A stretch of DNA of 64,000 nt from Natrarchaeobius oligotrophus (GTDB lineage Archaea > Halobacteriota > Halobacteria > Halobacteriales > Natrialbaceae): positions 1 through 64,000 of the forward strand of contig NZ_REFZ01000005.1 of NCBI RefSeq assembly GCF_003841465.1, in the 5' to 3' direction. Below are positions 17,643 through 28,365 of the stretch, piece by piece. The first letter of the stretch is position 1. The number at the start of each line of letters is the position of its first letter. Position numbers and translations under genes: made by a program. The notes beneath the pieces were generated by a model. The model was not told the DNA's origin and made no database searches. It saw nothing but the letters and a program-made list of their open reading frames with translations.

Positions 17643-18434
17643 TCAGCCTGACTCATCGCGGTCGGAGTCGAGTCGAGAGTCGGCAGGATTCGACTCGAGT
17701 CGGGAACCGTCGACGTCGGGGCTGGGGTCGGACGGCCCACGGAACTCGTCGGCCTCGCGTCCGGGCTCGAGTCGGTCTCCGCCTTCGCGTTGGAGTCCCG
17801 GGTCGTCGAACGGATCGTCGGAACTGCGCTCGTCGCTCGCGAGCGAATCGGCCGAGGGCTCCGGTCGGATCGCCTCGTCGAGTTCGATCGCGACCCCGCC
17901 GACGTCGTCGACGCGCGAGACGGGGAGTTCGACGTCGTCGTCGCCGTCCACCTCGATGACGAGACGGCGGGAACGCGAACGAACGTAGAGCGCGGCGAAG
18001 ACCGCGGCGAGCGCGAGGGCGAACGCGCCGACGAGGACGACCGCGAGATCGACCAGTGCGAGCGTCGCCTCGATCGTCTCGAGCGCGCCGCCGACGGGAC
18101 TCCCGTCGTCTCCGGTCGCACCGTCTCCGTTCTCGAAGCCGGCGTCGGGGACGAGGTCGGCGAAGCGAAACAGTCGGCTCACCGCGAGCGCGCCGATCCC
18201 GACCGCGCCGGTGACGACGGCCCGAATGAGGTGGCGTCGAGCCGCGACGGTTCTAACGGCCACCGTCCGCACGTTCGGCCGATCGATCGTTCGAAACGCC
18301 GGTCCGGAGCCACGGGGCGTGAACGCGAGCACGCGGTGGGTCGTGACGACGAGCGTCGCCGCGCCGCACTCGACCCGTCGCTCGACGGCCTCGCCGTCGT
18401 ACAGCAGCTGATCGACGCGGGCTGTCCAGGACAT
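17643..18434 (-). CDS. PH-like membrane protein with acidic tail
   Basis: 263 residues. The N-terminal part ([34 protein letters not shown], then [16 protein letters not shown]) has the beta-rich look of bacterial PH-type domains. Two hydrophobic segments follow: [20 protein letters not shown] and [27 protein letters not shown]. Next come another beta-rich block ([20 protein letters not shown]) and a long Asp/Glu/Ser tail likely disordered in the cytoplasm. ATG 18434 was chosen because the 39 residues upstream are Arg/Pro/Cys-rich. Function unknown. Confidence 0.65.
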   Translation of the reverse strand: MSWTARVDQLLYDGEAVERRVECGAATLVVTTHRVLAFTPRGSGPAFRTIDRPNVRTVAVRTVAARRHLIRAVVTGAVGIGALAVSRLFRFADLVPDAGFENGDGATGDDGSPVGGALETIEATLALVDLAVVLVGAFALALAAVFAALYVRSRSRRLVIEVDGDDDVELPVSRVDDVGGVAIELDEAIRPEPSADSLASDERSSDDPFDDPGLQREGGDRLEPGREADEFRGPSDPSPDVDGSRLESNPADSRLDSDRDESG

Positions 18435-18657
18435 CGGCTTCGCTTGCCGATCGGCGTTCGAACGACAAGTACGTCCGGGCCGACTCGAGGGGGCGGCGGG
18501 CGAGCAGACTCGAGGACAACTGGCGCGGGCCGACTCGAGGACGATCGTCACCGGGGCGACGGCTCGAGGGGACGGGCGACCGATCGGGGTCGAGGCCGCG
18601 GGTCGGCCCGACCGACTCGAGATCGCTCGATTCGGATCGAAACGGCGATCGGTTGGC

Positions 18658-19890
18658 TCACGGGCGTCGAACGACGGAGATGTTGTACAGCGTAAACCGA
18701 GCCCCGCCGTCGCGTCCGTCGACGACGTCGACAGTCCAGCCGTGGGCGTCGGCGATTGCTTCGACGATCGCGAGGCCGAACCCGGTTCCCTCCGTCGAAG
18801 TCGTGTAGCCGTGATCGAAGACGTCCTCGCGCTGGTCCGGATCGATGCCGGGGCCGTCGTCTTCGACGAAGAGGACTCCCTCGTCCCAGCCGATTCGGAT
18901 GGTCACGGTCGCGTCGTCGCGTCCGTGCTCGATCGCGTTCCGAATCAGGTTCTCGAACAGCTGACAGAGTCTGTCGCCGTCGGCTTCGATCGTCAGCTCC
19001 TGCGGGTACTCCTCGACGAGGCGCGCGTCGGTCGTGTCGACGTAGTGCCAGGCGTTCGAGACGACGGTTCCGAGCCGGACGGGGCAGGGGTCGTCGACTG
19101 TCCGGCCCTGACTGGCGAGCGTCAACAGGTCCTCGACGAGCGACTCCATGCGACGGTGTGCGGCCACGACCTCTTCGACGTGATCGGCGACCTCGGGGCT
19201 CGAGGCGAGCTCTCGCGCCAGCTCCGCGTTTCCCTGTGCGACGGTTAACGGATTGCGGAGGTCGTGAGAGACGACGCTGACGAACCGCTCGAGCTGTTCG
19301 TTCTGTCGGGTGAGTCGACGCTCGCGGCGTTTGCGATCGGTGATGTCGGTGTAGATGCCGTACCCTTCGACCGCGCCGTCGAAACTCGAGACGATGACCG
19401 GCTGAAAGATGAACGTTCGTCGCTCGCCGCCTGCGGTCAGCCGTTCGATCTCGACGCCGCCGTCGGCGTCGGACCGAAACCAGACGTCTGTCGCCTCCGA
19501 GCGCGCCTCCGCGGGGGCGATCAGTTCCGGCAGCGATCGGCCGATCGCCTCGTCGCCGTGGCCGAACGTCTCCGTGAACGCCGGATTGATCGCCGTGACG
19601 GTCGGCTCGGCCGCCTGGAACGAGACGGCGACCACCGGATCGGCGATCTCCTCGACGAACGTGTCGAACCGTCGCTGGGCTTTCTCTCGGACCTGAATCT
19701 CGTTGGCGACGATCTCGAGGTAGCCGTCGGTGTTCCGGGCGATCGTCTCGCAGATGTCGGCGATTTCGTGACTGGAGTACGACGCCGACGGCTCGATGTT
19801 CAACTCCGTCAACGCGTCGTCGACCAGCGACCGCGCTTTCTCGACGCCGACCGTCTGGCCAAACGTCGAGACGAGTTCGTCGTGATCCAT
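18658..19890 (-). CDS. PAS-domain sensor histidine kinase
   Basis: 410 residues, no membrane span. A helical N-terminus (1-70) leads to a PAS domain (about 75-186: DTFVEEIADPVVAVSF to GYGIYTDITDRKRRE). Then come the phospho-acceptor helix FVSVVSHDLRNPLTV (His 209) and the ATPase domain with LFENLIRNAIEHG (N box), VEDDGPGID (G1) and GTGFGLAIVEAIAD (G2). Its start codon overlaps the stop of the FIST gene by one base (TGATG), so the two are a coupled operon and the FIST protein is probably the sensory input or a partner. No response regulator is adjacent. Confidence 0.9.
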   Translation of the reverse strand: MDHDELVSTFGQTVGVEKARSLVDDALTELNIEPSASYSSHEIADICETIARNTDGYLEIVANEIQVREKAQRRFDTFVEEIADPVVAVSFQAAEPTVTAINPAFTETFGHGDEAIGRSLPELIAPAEARSEATDVWFRSDADGGVEIERLTAGGERRTFIFQPVIVSSFDGAVEGYGIYTDITDRKRRERRLTRQNEQLERFVSVVSHDLRNPLTVAQGNAELARELASSPEVADHVEEVVAAHRRMESLVEDLLTLASQGRTVDDPCPVRLGTVVSNAWHYVDTTDARLVEEYPQELTIEADGDRLCQLFENLIRNAIEHGRDDATVTIRIGWDEGVLFVEDDGPGIDPDQREDVFDHGYTTSTEGTGFGLAIVEAIADAHGWTVDVVDGRDGGARFTLYNISVVRRP

Positions 19891-21080
19891 CACTCCGGAA
19901 AGAGGAGGGCGACGGTCGTCGTGTTGTGGTAGCCGCTGAACTGGCCCGGACCCATACAGATCTCGCCGTACGTTTCGAACCCGACGAACGGCAGCGAGAG
20001 TTCGGTCGCCATCTCCTCGACGGCCGCGTCGAACTCGTCGCCGAGGACGATCCGCCGGCACGCACAGTCGTAGATGAAGCCGCCGGCCATCGTCACGTCG
20101 CCGGCGTCGGCGAGCGCGCGTCGAATCGTCTCGCCGGCGGACTCGATCTGGGCCTCGGGACGTCCGTGCATCACGCGCAGAACCGTTCCTTCGGGAACGT
20201 CGACGGTGAAGTGCATCGCGCCGTCTTCGTCCTCGATCCACGGCCAGCGCATCTTGTACTGCGTTCCCTGATTGATGCCGAACTCGAACTCACAGAGGAT
20301 CTCCTGTAACAGCGTCTCGCTGGCGTCGAGTTCGTCGATCTCGAGATCGAACTCCGACCGAACGGTCTCGCGGACGGCGTCCTTCCAGACCTCGAACGCC
20401 GGCTCGCCGTCGAGTTCGTAGACGGTTGCCCCGTCCGCACGCGTGACCTCGACCGGCTCGGAGAGCGGTTCGTGTCCGTGTGCCACCGCGACCGCGGGCC
20501 GTTCTTCCGCGCCGATCAGCCCCAGGACGACGCCGTCCTCGACGACCTCGTCGTCGTGAAAGACGTACGTCGCCTCGAGCTTGTGGTCGTCGGCCGCGGA
20601 GCCGCCCGCGATGGACACTTCGGGACCGAGCTTCTGCTGGCTGATCAACGCGAGCTTCTCGCCGACGCCGCTCAACCCGTCGTGGAGCGTAATCGCGGCG
20701 GCGTACGGATGATCGTCGAGCGCGTCCGGCAGCTCCCCGATCGCCTCGCGGACGGCTCGAGAGACGTTCTCTCTGAGTCCGGTTCCGAGCCCGGTGTAAA
20801 ACGAGAGCGTCTCGCTCGCGACGAGTCCGACGGCGACGCCGTTGCCGACGGCGTTCTCGGTGAACGAGCCGTTGGCCGAACAGCCGATGAGCTTCGCGTC
20901 GGGGCCGATCACGGAACGCACGTCCGCGAGCACCCGATCGAAGTCGTAGTCGACCGGACAGAAGACCTGGCAGAAGTCCACCCGTCCCCCCGGAAGTTGT
21001 GCCAGTGCCTCCGTCGCGGCCCGTTCACCCGGATTTCCTTCCGAGTCAGTTACCAGTGCGGTACCAACGGATGTGGACAT
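19890..21080 (-). CDS. FIST-domain signalling protein
   Basis: 396 residues. The N-terminal FIST domain includes VIGPDAKLIGCSANGSF and later VSIAGGSAADDHKL. The C-terminal FIST_C domain includes YELDGEPAFEVW and ends near FVGFETYGEICMGPGQFSGYHNTT. FIST domains are proposed sensors of small ligands, possibly amino acids, and are usually fused to or encoded beside signalling enzymes. Here a separate kinase follows with a one-base overlap. ATG 21080 is favoured over a GTG two codons upstream. An AT-rich promoter patch (AATTAGC on the minus strand) lies at about 21100-21115. Confidence 0.88.
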   Translation of the reverse strand: MSTSVGTALVTDSEGNPGERAATEALAQLPGGRVDFCQVFCPVDYDFDRVLADVRSVIGPDAKLIGCSANGSFTENAVGNGVAVGLVASETLSFYTGLGTGLRENVSRAVREAIGELPDALDDHPYAAAITLHDGLSGVGEKLALISQQKLGPEVSIAGGSAADDHKLEATYVFHDDEVVEDGVVLGLIGAEERPAVAVAHGHEPLSEPVEVTRADGATVYELDGEPAFEVWKDAVRETVRSEFDLEIDELDASETLLQEILCEFEFGINQGTQYKMRWPWIEDEDGAMHFTVDVPEGTVLRVMHGRPEAQIESAGETIRRALADAGDVTMAGGFIYDCACRRIVLGDEFDAAVEEMATELSLPFVGFETYGEICMGPGQFSGYHNTTTVALLFPE

Positions 21081-21233
21081 GACCACAATTGGGTCGGCTC
21101 GCTAATTGAATGTTTGGTTGGTAGACAACTTGATCGAAACGATGAACGTCAGGGCCGCGTTACAGCGGTAGCGAGAGATCCCGCCTCGAGTCGACGCGGT
21201 ACTTTCTCGGCGATCGCCGTCCAACGACCGGCT

Positions 21234-21503
21234 ATGAGCGACTCGACGGAGCGATGCTGGCTCGTCGAACGCGAGTTCGGCCAGCGGAACGTGGTGAGGA
21301 TCGTGTACGCGACGACCGACGGCTCGCGCTATCACCGCCGGGAGCGATCGACGACCGCGCTGCAGACCGGGTCACCCGTCACCGCCGCGGTCGACGTTTC
21401 CGAAGCCGACCTCCAGCCGGTGGAAGACGACGACACCCGGGACCGGTACGCGACGGAGGCCGAACGAACCGCCCGACAGTACGATCCCGACGAGCCGATC
21501 TAG
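21234..21503 (+). CDS. Small conserved-looking hypothetical protein
   Basis: 89 residues, acidic. RCWLVEREFGQRNVVRIVYATTDG reads as a beta-hairpin. RYHRRERSTTALQTGSPVTAAVDV and an acidic C-terminus (RYATEAERTARQYDPDEPI) follow. Codon use is fully haloarchaeal and the ATG at 21234 has a TACTTTC element about 30 bases upstream, so it is probably real. I do not recognise a domain. It ends 90 bases before the ABC transporter genes but a separate promoter seems to serve those. Confidence 0.6.
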   Translation: MSDSTERCWLVEREFGQRNVVRIVYATTDGSRYHRRERSTTALQTGSPVTAAVDVSEADLQPVEDDDTRDRYATEAERTARQYDPDEPI

Positions 21504-21592
21504 CCGATTTCGGTTTCTTCCCCCGCCCGAAAGACGTATATTATCGAGCGCGAGTGACAAACCTTATCGGGAAACGGCGTGTCCTCACAGCC

Positions 21593-22519
21593 ATGCCCGC
21601 TATTCGAGTCGACGGACTGACCAAATCGTACGGTCAGACGCTCGCCCTCTCGGACCTCTCGTTCGAGGTGCACGAGGGCGAGGTGTTCGGATTTCTCGGA
21701 CCGAACGGTGCCGGAAAGTCGACGACGATCAACGCGATCCTGGATTTTATCCGCCCGACGGCCGGTCGGGTGGAAGTGCTCGGAATGGACGCCCAGAGCC
21801 ACAGTCGCGACATTCGCGCGCGAACCGGCGTCCTCCCCGAGGGAGTCGAAACGTACGACCGCCTTACCGGTCGCGAACACCTCCAGTTCGCGATCGATTC
21901 GAAAGGGGTCGGCGACGATCCCGAAGCGCTCTTGGAACGGGTCGGTCTGCTCGACGCCGCCGACAAGAAAGCCGGGGGCTACTCGAAAGGGATGTCCCAG
22001 CGGCTCATGCTGGCGATGGCGCTCGTCGGCCAGCCGGAGCTGTTGATCCTCGACGAACCCTCCACCGGACTCGACCCCAACGGCGCACGCGAGATGCGAC
22101 GCATCGTCAGCCAGGAGAACGAGCGAGGCGCGACCGTCTTCTTCTCGAGTCACATCATGGAACAGGTCGAGGCGGTCTGTGACCGCGTCGGTATCCTGCG
22201 CGACGGCGAGATGGTCGCCGTCGACTCCGTCGAAGGCCTGCGAGACTCCGTCGGCGGTGGCGAGAGCCTCCGGGTGACGGTCGATCGAATCGACGACGAC
22301 GCCGTCCAGGCCGTCCGATCACTTTCCGACGTCTCGAGTGCCGCCGTCGACGGGAAGGAGCCGCCGACGCTCGTCGTCCAGGTCGACGGCTCGAAGACGG
22401 CCGTCCTGAGCGAACTCGAAGAGCGCGGCCTCGAGGTGCGGGACTTCTCGACGACCGAAGCGTCGCTCGACGACGTCTTCCAGTCGTACACCACGGATCG
22501 GGAGGTGAAAGCGCGATGA
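21593..22519 (+). CDS. ABC transporter ATP-binding protein
   Basis: 308 residues of the NatA/CcmA type. Walker A is LGPNGAGKST (about 35-44), the Q-loop region follows, the signature is YSKGMSQR and Walker B is LLILDEPSTGLDP. An H-loop follows in FFSSHIM. A C-terminal about 80-residue accessory domain with FSTTEASLDDVFQSYT is typical of exporter subunits. The stop overlaps the next gene's ATG as ATGA, so ATPase and permease are made together. Substrate unknown; drug, sodium or lipid export and copper-enzyme maturation are family possibilities. Confidence 0.92.
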   Translation: MPAIRVDGLTKSYGQTLALSDLSFEVHEGEVFGFLGPNGAGKSTTINAILDFIRPTAGRVEVLGMDAQSHSRDIRARTGVLPEGVETYDRLTGREHLQFAIDSKGVGDDPEALLERVGLLDAADKKAGGYSKGMSQRLMLAMALVGQPELLILDEPSTGLDPNGAREMRRIVSQENERGATVFFSSHIMEQVEAVCDRVGILRDGEMVAVDSVEGLRDSVGGGESLRVTVDRIDDDAVQAVRSLSDVSSAAVDGKEPPTLVVQVDGSKTAVLSELEERGLEVRDFSTTEASLDDVFQSYTTDREVKAR

Positions 22520-23490
22520 GTTCCGAAACCGAAACGGGAGCGGCCGCCGGATCGACGGCGGACTCGCCCTCGAGTTCGATCAACCTCGAGAGCGTCCGCA
22601 CCGTCGCGAAGAAGGACTTCCAGGACTCCATGCGGTCGTGGGTGTTCTGGGGCCTGAGCGTCTTCTTTTTCACGCTTTTGGTGACGATCACGGGCGTCAT
22701 CGCCTACTTCGGGGAGGACATCGCCGCCCAGGGTGCAACGACGGACGTCCTCGTGGGCCTCGTCAGCGAGATCACCAGGCTCATCATCCCGCTGATCGCG
22801 CTGGTGCTCGGCTGGAAGGCCATCGCCGGCGAGCGCGAGACCGGCAGTATCAAGATCCTCCTCTCGCTTCCCCACTCCCGAAAGGACGTCCTCCTCGGGA
22901 AGCTGATCGGCCGCTCGGCGGTGTTGGCGATCTCGCTGACCGTCGGCTTCGTCCTCGCCGCCGTCGTCGTCGCCGCGTTGCTCGGCCAGTTCGACGTCGC
23001 GGACTACGCCGGCCTGCTCGCGATGTCGATCCTCTACGGAATCGCGTACACGAGCATCGCCGTCGCCCTCTCGTCGCTGACGCGCTCGACGACGATCGCC
23101 GGCGCGGCGATGTTCGGCGTCTTCGTCCTGTTTTACGTCGTCTGGAACACCCTGTCGAACGTCGTCTGGCTCCTGGCCAGTCGGGAGATCCTGTTTTTCG
23201 ACACCGTCACCTACACCACCGAGATCCAGGGCCAGTCGGTCGAAGTCGAACGCCACCAGGACTGGGTGTACTTCCTCGTCAACATGGACCCCGGCGAAGC
23301 GTTCCGGAGAACGCTGACGCTGATCACCGACGCCGACCTCATCGAGCTCCAGGTCGAGCTAAACGCGGAGATGTTCGGCGGCGAGTTGCCGTTTTTCCTC
23401 CAGGACTGGTTCTCGTTTCTCATCCTGCTGTTCTGGATCGTCGTTCCGATCGCGATCGCGCTCTACCGGTTCGATCGCGTCGACCTCTGA
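22516..23490 (+). CDS. ABC-2 type permease
   Basis: 324 residues with about six spans. The N-terminus is an acidic cytoplasmic stretch, then VRTVAKKDFQDSMRSWVFWG leads into the first span. The ISP-like permease loop GWKAIAGERETGSIKILLSLPHSRKDVLLGKLIGR is the coupling motif of NosY/ABC-2 permeases. A large loop of about 80 residues (EIQGQSVEVERHQDW to AEMFGGELPFF) faces outside before the last span. It partners the ATPase whose gene overlaps by four bases. Confidence 0.9.
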   Translation: MSSETETGAAAGSTADSPSSSINLESVRTVAKKDFQDSMRSWVFWGLSVFFFTLLVTITGVIAYFGEDIAAQGATTDVLVGLVSEITRLIIPLIALVLGWKAIAGERETGSIKILLSLPHSRKDVLLGKLIGRSAVLAISLTVGFVLAAVVVAALLGQFDVADYAGLLAMSILYGIAYTSIAVALSSLTRSTTIAGAAMFGVFVLFYVVWNTLSNVVWLLASREILFFDTVTYTTEIQGQSVEVERHQDWVYFLVNMDPGEAFRRTLTLITDADLIELQVELNAEMFGGELPFFLQDWFSFLILLFWIVVPIAIALYRFDRVDL

Positions 23491-23740
23491 GGAGCGCGAT
23501 CTCGGATCGAACCTCCGTGATTTCGACGTGACCGAGATGTCGTACGTCGTCGCCGGTGCGACCGCGGACGGGCGCGGCCACACCGAGAACCAGCGGTAGC
23601 GTTCCGTACGAGAGGACGCGACGACCGGTCGTACGCGGCATCGACGCGCGATTCGACGGAGACGACGATCGAGGCGACCGAACGGTCACGAACGGCGACC
23701 GGTGGTGAGGAATTTACGGCCGCGCCTCGAGTGGACGCCC

Positions 23741-24700
23741 GTGACCGACTGCATCTTCTTCGGCGGCAAAGGCGGCGTCGGGAAGACGACCTGCGCGGCG
23801 GCGACCGGAGTTTCGCTCGTCCGGTCGGGCGACGAGACGCTCGTCGTCTCCACCGATCCGGCGCACTCGCTCGCCGACTCGCTTTCCGTCGCCGTCGGGT
23901 CGGAGCCCACGAACCTCGAATTCGACGACCAGTTCGGGACGGACTCCGACGGCGAACTGTGGGCCGTCGAAATCGATCCCGAGACGCGCCGAGACCGCTA
24001 CGAACGGCTGGCACGGGCGTTCGCGGCCGACCTCAGGAGCGCCGGCGTGCGTCTCGAAGACGCCGACGTCGAGCGTCTCTTCGACACCGGAACGCCGGCC
24101 GGCGGCGACGAACTCGCGGCGCTCGATCTCCTCGTCGAGTACGTCGACGACGGTCGCTGGGACGTCGTCGTCTTCGACACCGCGCCGACCGGCCACACGC
24201 TCCGGCTGTTCGAGACGCCGGCGGTGATGGGGTCGACGCTCGAGACGCTCCGCTCGCTCGGCGGACAGGCGCGGCGAATCGGAAACGCGGCTCGGACCGC
24301 GGTGTTCGGTCCGATGTCGATGGTTCGCGGACGCGACGACGACCTCGCCGACTTTCAGGCGCGTCTCGAGCGCGCCCGCGAACTGCTCGTCGATCCCGGG
24401 CAAACGGAGTTTCGCGTCGTCACCGTCCCCGAACGAATGGCGATCGCCGAGACGGAGCGCCTCGTTGCCCGTCTCGGCGAGGCGGGCGTTCCCGTCGAGC
24501 GCCTGATCGTAAACCGGGTGTTCGAGGGGCCGGCGGACGGCTGCTCGCGGTGTGCGTCGCGTCGCGACCGCCACGAGCACCGCGTCGGCGAGATTCGGGA
24601 GTCGTTTTCCGATCTTGAGATCCAGACGCTCCCGGACCTCGAGGGGGAAGCGCGAGGAATCGAAGCGGTCGCGACGATCGCCGATCGGCTGGCGACGTAG
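23741..24700 (+). CDS. Get3/ArsA-family ATPase
   Basis: 319 residues. The deviant Walker A is FFGGKGGVGKTTCAAATG near the N-terminus. STDPAHSLADSL is the switch I region and VVFDTAPTGHTLRLFETP is switch II/A-loop. A CxxC pair (GCSRCASRR) near residue 268 matches the zinc-binding site that dimerises Get3/TRC40 proteins. Archaeal members are thought to deliver tail-anchored membrane proteins rather than arsenite. It starts at GTG 23741, about 25 bases after the TATA-like AATTTACGG, a leaderless arrangement; an ATG 13 codons upstream would lie inside the promoter. Confidence 0.85.
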   Translation: MTDCIFFGGKGGVGKTTCAAATGVSLVRSGDETLVVSTDPAHSLADSLSVAVGSEPTNLEFDDQFGTDSDGELWAVEIDPETRRDRYERLARAFAADLRSAGVRLEDADVERLFDTGTPAGGDELAALDLLVEYVDDGRWDVVVFDTAPTGHTLRLFETPAVMGSTLETLRSLGGQARRIGNAARTAVFGPMSMVRGRDDDLADFQARLERARELLVDPGQTEFRVVTVPERMAIAETERLVARLGEAGVPVERLIVNRVFEGPADGCSRCASRRDRHEHRVGEIRESFSDLEIQTLPDLEGEARGIEAVATIADRLAT

Positions 24701-24738
24701 ACGCCGGAACGTTTCGTCCGTTCACCGGCGACGGCCAC

Positions 24739-26874
<2,136 letters not shown>

Positions 26875-26908
26875 TTAACGTTACCGTCGTTCGCCGCCGC
26901 CGCGACCG

Positions 26909-27283
26909 CTATCTCCACGGGCTGTCGCCGACTTCGGCACGGATCGTCGGCCCGACCGCGATCCGGCAGTCGGCTCGAGGCACCGCGATACACAGCAGGA
27001 CGTAGCCGTCGGCCCGCTCGCCGTCCGTGAGTGCCTCGGGCTGGCGTCGGTAGTCGAACGCCGCTGCGGCGTCGATCGGTTCGGCCGACTCGCGACCGTC
27101 AGGAGCGTCACCTCCGACGGCAATCACCCGACCCACGCAGGTCGTACAGGTACCCTTCCGGCAGTCGGAGGGGAGTCGGATTCCCTCCCGGAGAGCCGCG
27201 TCGAGTACCGTCTCCCGGGGATCGACCGCGACGGCGTCGGTTCGGCCGTCCGGCCACTCGAGGGTCGCGTCGTATCGGGTCAT
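26909..27283 (-). CDS. 2Fe-2S ferredoxin
   Basis: 124 residues, plant-type fold with the cluster ligands at C41, C46, C49 (DCRKGTCTTC) and C98 (YVLLCIAVP). The N-terminal beta strands (ATLEWPDGRTDAVAVDPRETVLDAAL) and the acidic insertion around residues 60-90 fit the haloarchaeal ferredoxins that carry electrons for 2-oxoacid oxidoreductases and other redox enzymes. It lies between ligA and the divergent rio1; no redox partner gene is adjacent. Confidence 0.88.
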   Translation of the reverse strand: MTRYDATLEWPDGRTDAVAVDPRETVLDAALREGIRLPSDCRKGTCTTCVGRVIAVGGDAPDGRESAEPIDAAAAFDYRRQPEALTDGERADGYVLLCIAVPRADCRIAVGPTIRAEVGDSPWR

Positions 27284-27462
27284 TTCGACGTCCCCGCCGT
27301 CGGTCGTCGGTCGTTTGGTCGATCCATACCGGTGTTACGACGGACGGCACAAAAAGTCCGTTCCGAGCGATCGCGTCCACCCCAACCCGATCGTGCCGTC
27401 TCGTCCGAACGGAAACGCCGACACCCAGTATTTACCCGCCCCCACCACGTAGGGGCGAGTAG

Positions 27463-28332
27463 ATGGGACAGGGAACGGAGTACGGGCTGGTCGATCTCGA
27501 GGAAGTCGACACCCCCGGCGACGAGTGGGAGGAGATCGACGTTTCGGACACCGAGGCCGACCGGATCGCCCGCAAGCGCGACCGGGAGTTCGAGCAGTTC
27601 GAGAAGCGGATCAAGGACGCAGACCAGTTCAAAGTCGAGCAGTCGGTGTTCGACGATGCGACCTTCGCCGCGCTCTACAAACTCGTCCAGGACGGCTACG
27701 TCGAGGCCTTCGGCGGGCCGCTCTCGACGGGCAAGGAGGCAAACGTCTACCACGCGCTGGGCGACGACCGCGAGGTCGCCGTGAAGGTCTACCGGATCAA
27801 CGCCTCGAACTTCCGGCAGATGCGTGACTACTTGGAGGGCGACCCACGGTTCGAGGGGCTGGGGGGCAAGAAGAAAGACGTCGTGCTCGCCTGGACCAAA
27901 AAGGAACTGGCGAACCTCGATCGCGCGAGGAAAGCCGGCGTCCGCGTTCCGGAGCCGATCGCCGCCGAGCGCAACGTCCTGGTGATGGAGTACATCGGCA
28001 ACGAGGAGGGCCGCGCGCGACGGCTCGGCGAGGTCCACATCGAAAATCCCGAGACCGCCTACGAGGTCATGCGCGAGTACATGCGCCGGCTCTACTCCGC
28101 CGGGATCGTCCACGGCGACCTGAGCGAGTACAACGTCGTCTTCGACGAGGGACAGCTCGTCATCATCGACGTCGGCCAGGCCGTCACGGTTCACCACCCA
28201 AACAGCCGCGACTTCCTGGAGCGCGACTGCGAGAACGTCGCGAATTTCTTCTCGCGGCAGGGACTGGACGCCGACCCCGACGAGCTGCTCGAGTTCGTCA
28301 CGAGTCCGGAGCCGGACCCGTCGCGAGGGTGA
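27463..28332 (+). CDS. rio1: Rio1 atypical serine kinase/ATPase
   Basis: 289 residues. The nucleotide-binding loop is GGPLSTGKEANVYHA (about 85-99). The catalytic loop is VHGDLSEYNVVF and the metal-binding motif IIDVGQAV, in the RIO1 order. The N-terminus is an acidic, charged helix. Rio1 acts in late maturation of the small ribosomal subunit. The Dim2-like KH protein at 30805, a known functional partner in archaea, is about 2.5 kb downstream on the same strand, with a kinase gene and a phosphoesterase in between. A region of hypothetical TATA lies near 27430. Confidence 0.95.
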   Translation: MGQGTEYGLVDLEEVDTPGDEWEEIDVSDTEADRIARKRDREFEQFEKRIKDADQFKVEQSVFDDATFAALYKLVQDGYVEAFGGPLSTGKEANVYHALGDDREVAVKVYRINASNFRQMRDYLEGDPRFEGLGGKKKDVVLAWTKKELANLDRARKAGVRVPEPIAAERNVLVMEYIGNEEGRARRLGEVHIENPETAYEVMREYMRRLYSAGIVHGDLSEYNVVFDEGQLVIIDVGQAVTVHHPNSRDFLERDCENVANFFSRQGLDADPDELLEFVTSPEPDPSRG

Positions 28333-28365
28333 CGCGTCGGTGCGTCCACGCCGCGATTTTCGGCC

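Noticed and set aside
17643-18434. PH-like protein near the kinase as part of the FIST/kinase operon
   Set aside because: It lies 220 bases downstream on the same strand, with its own start region, so a shared transcript is possible but not supported.
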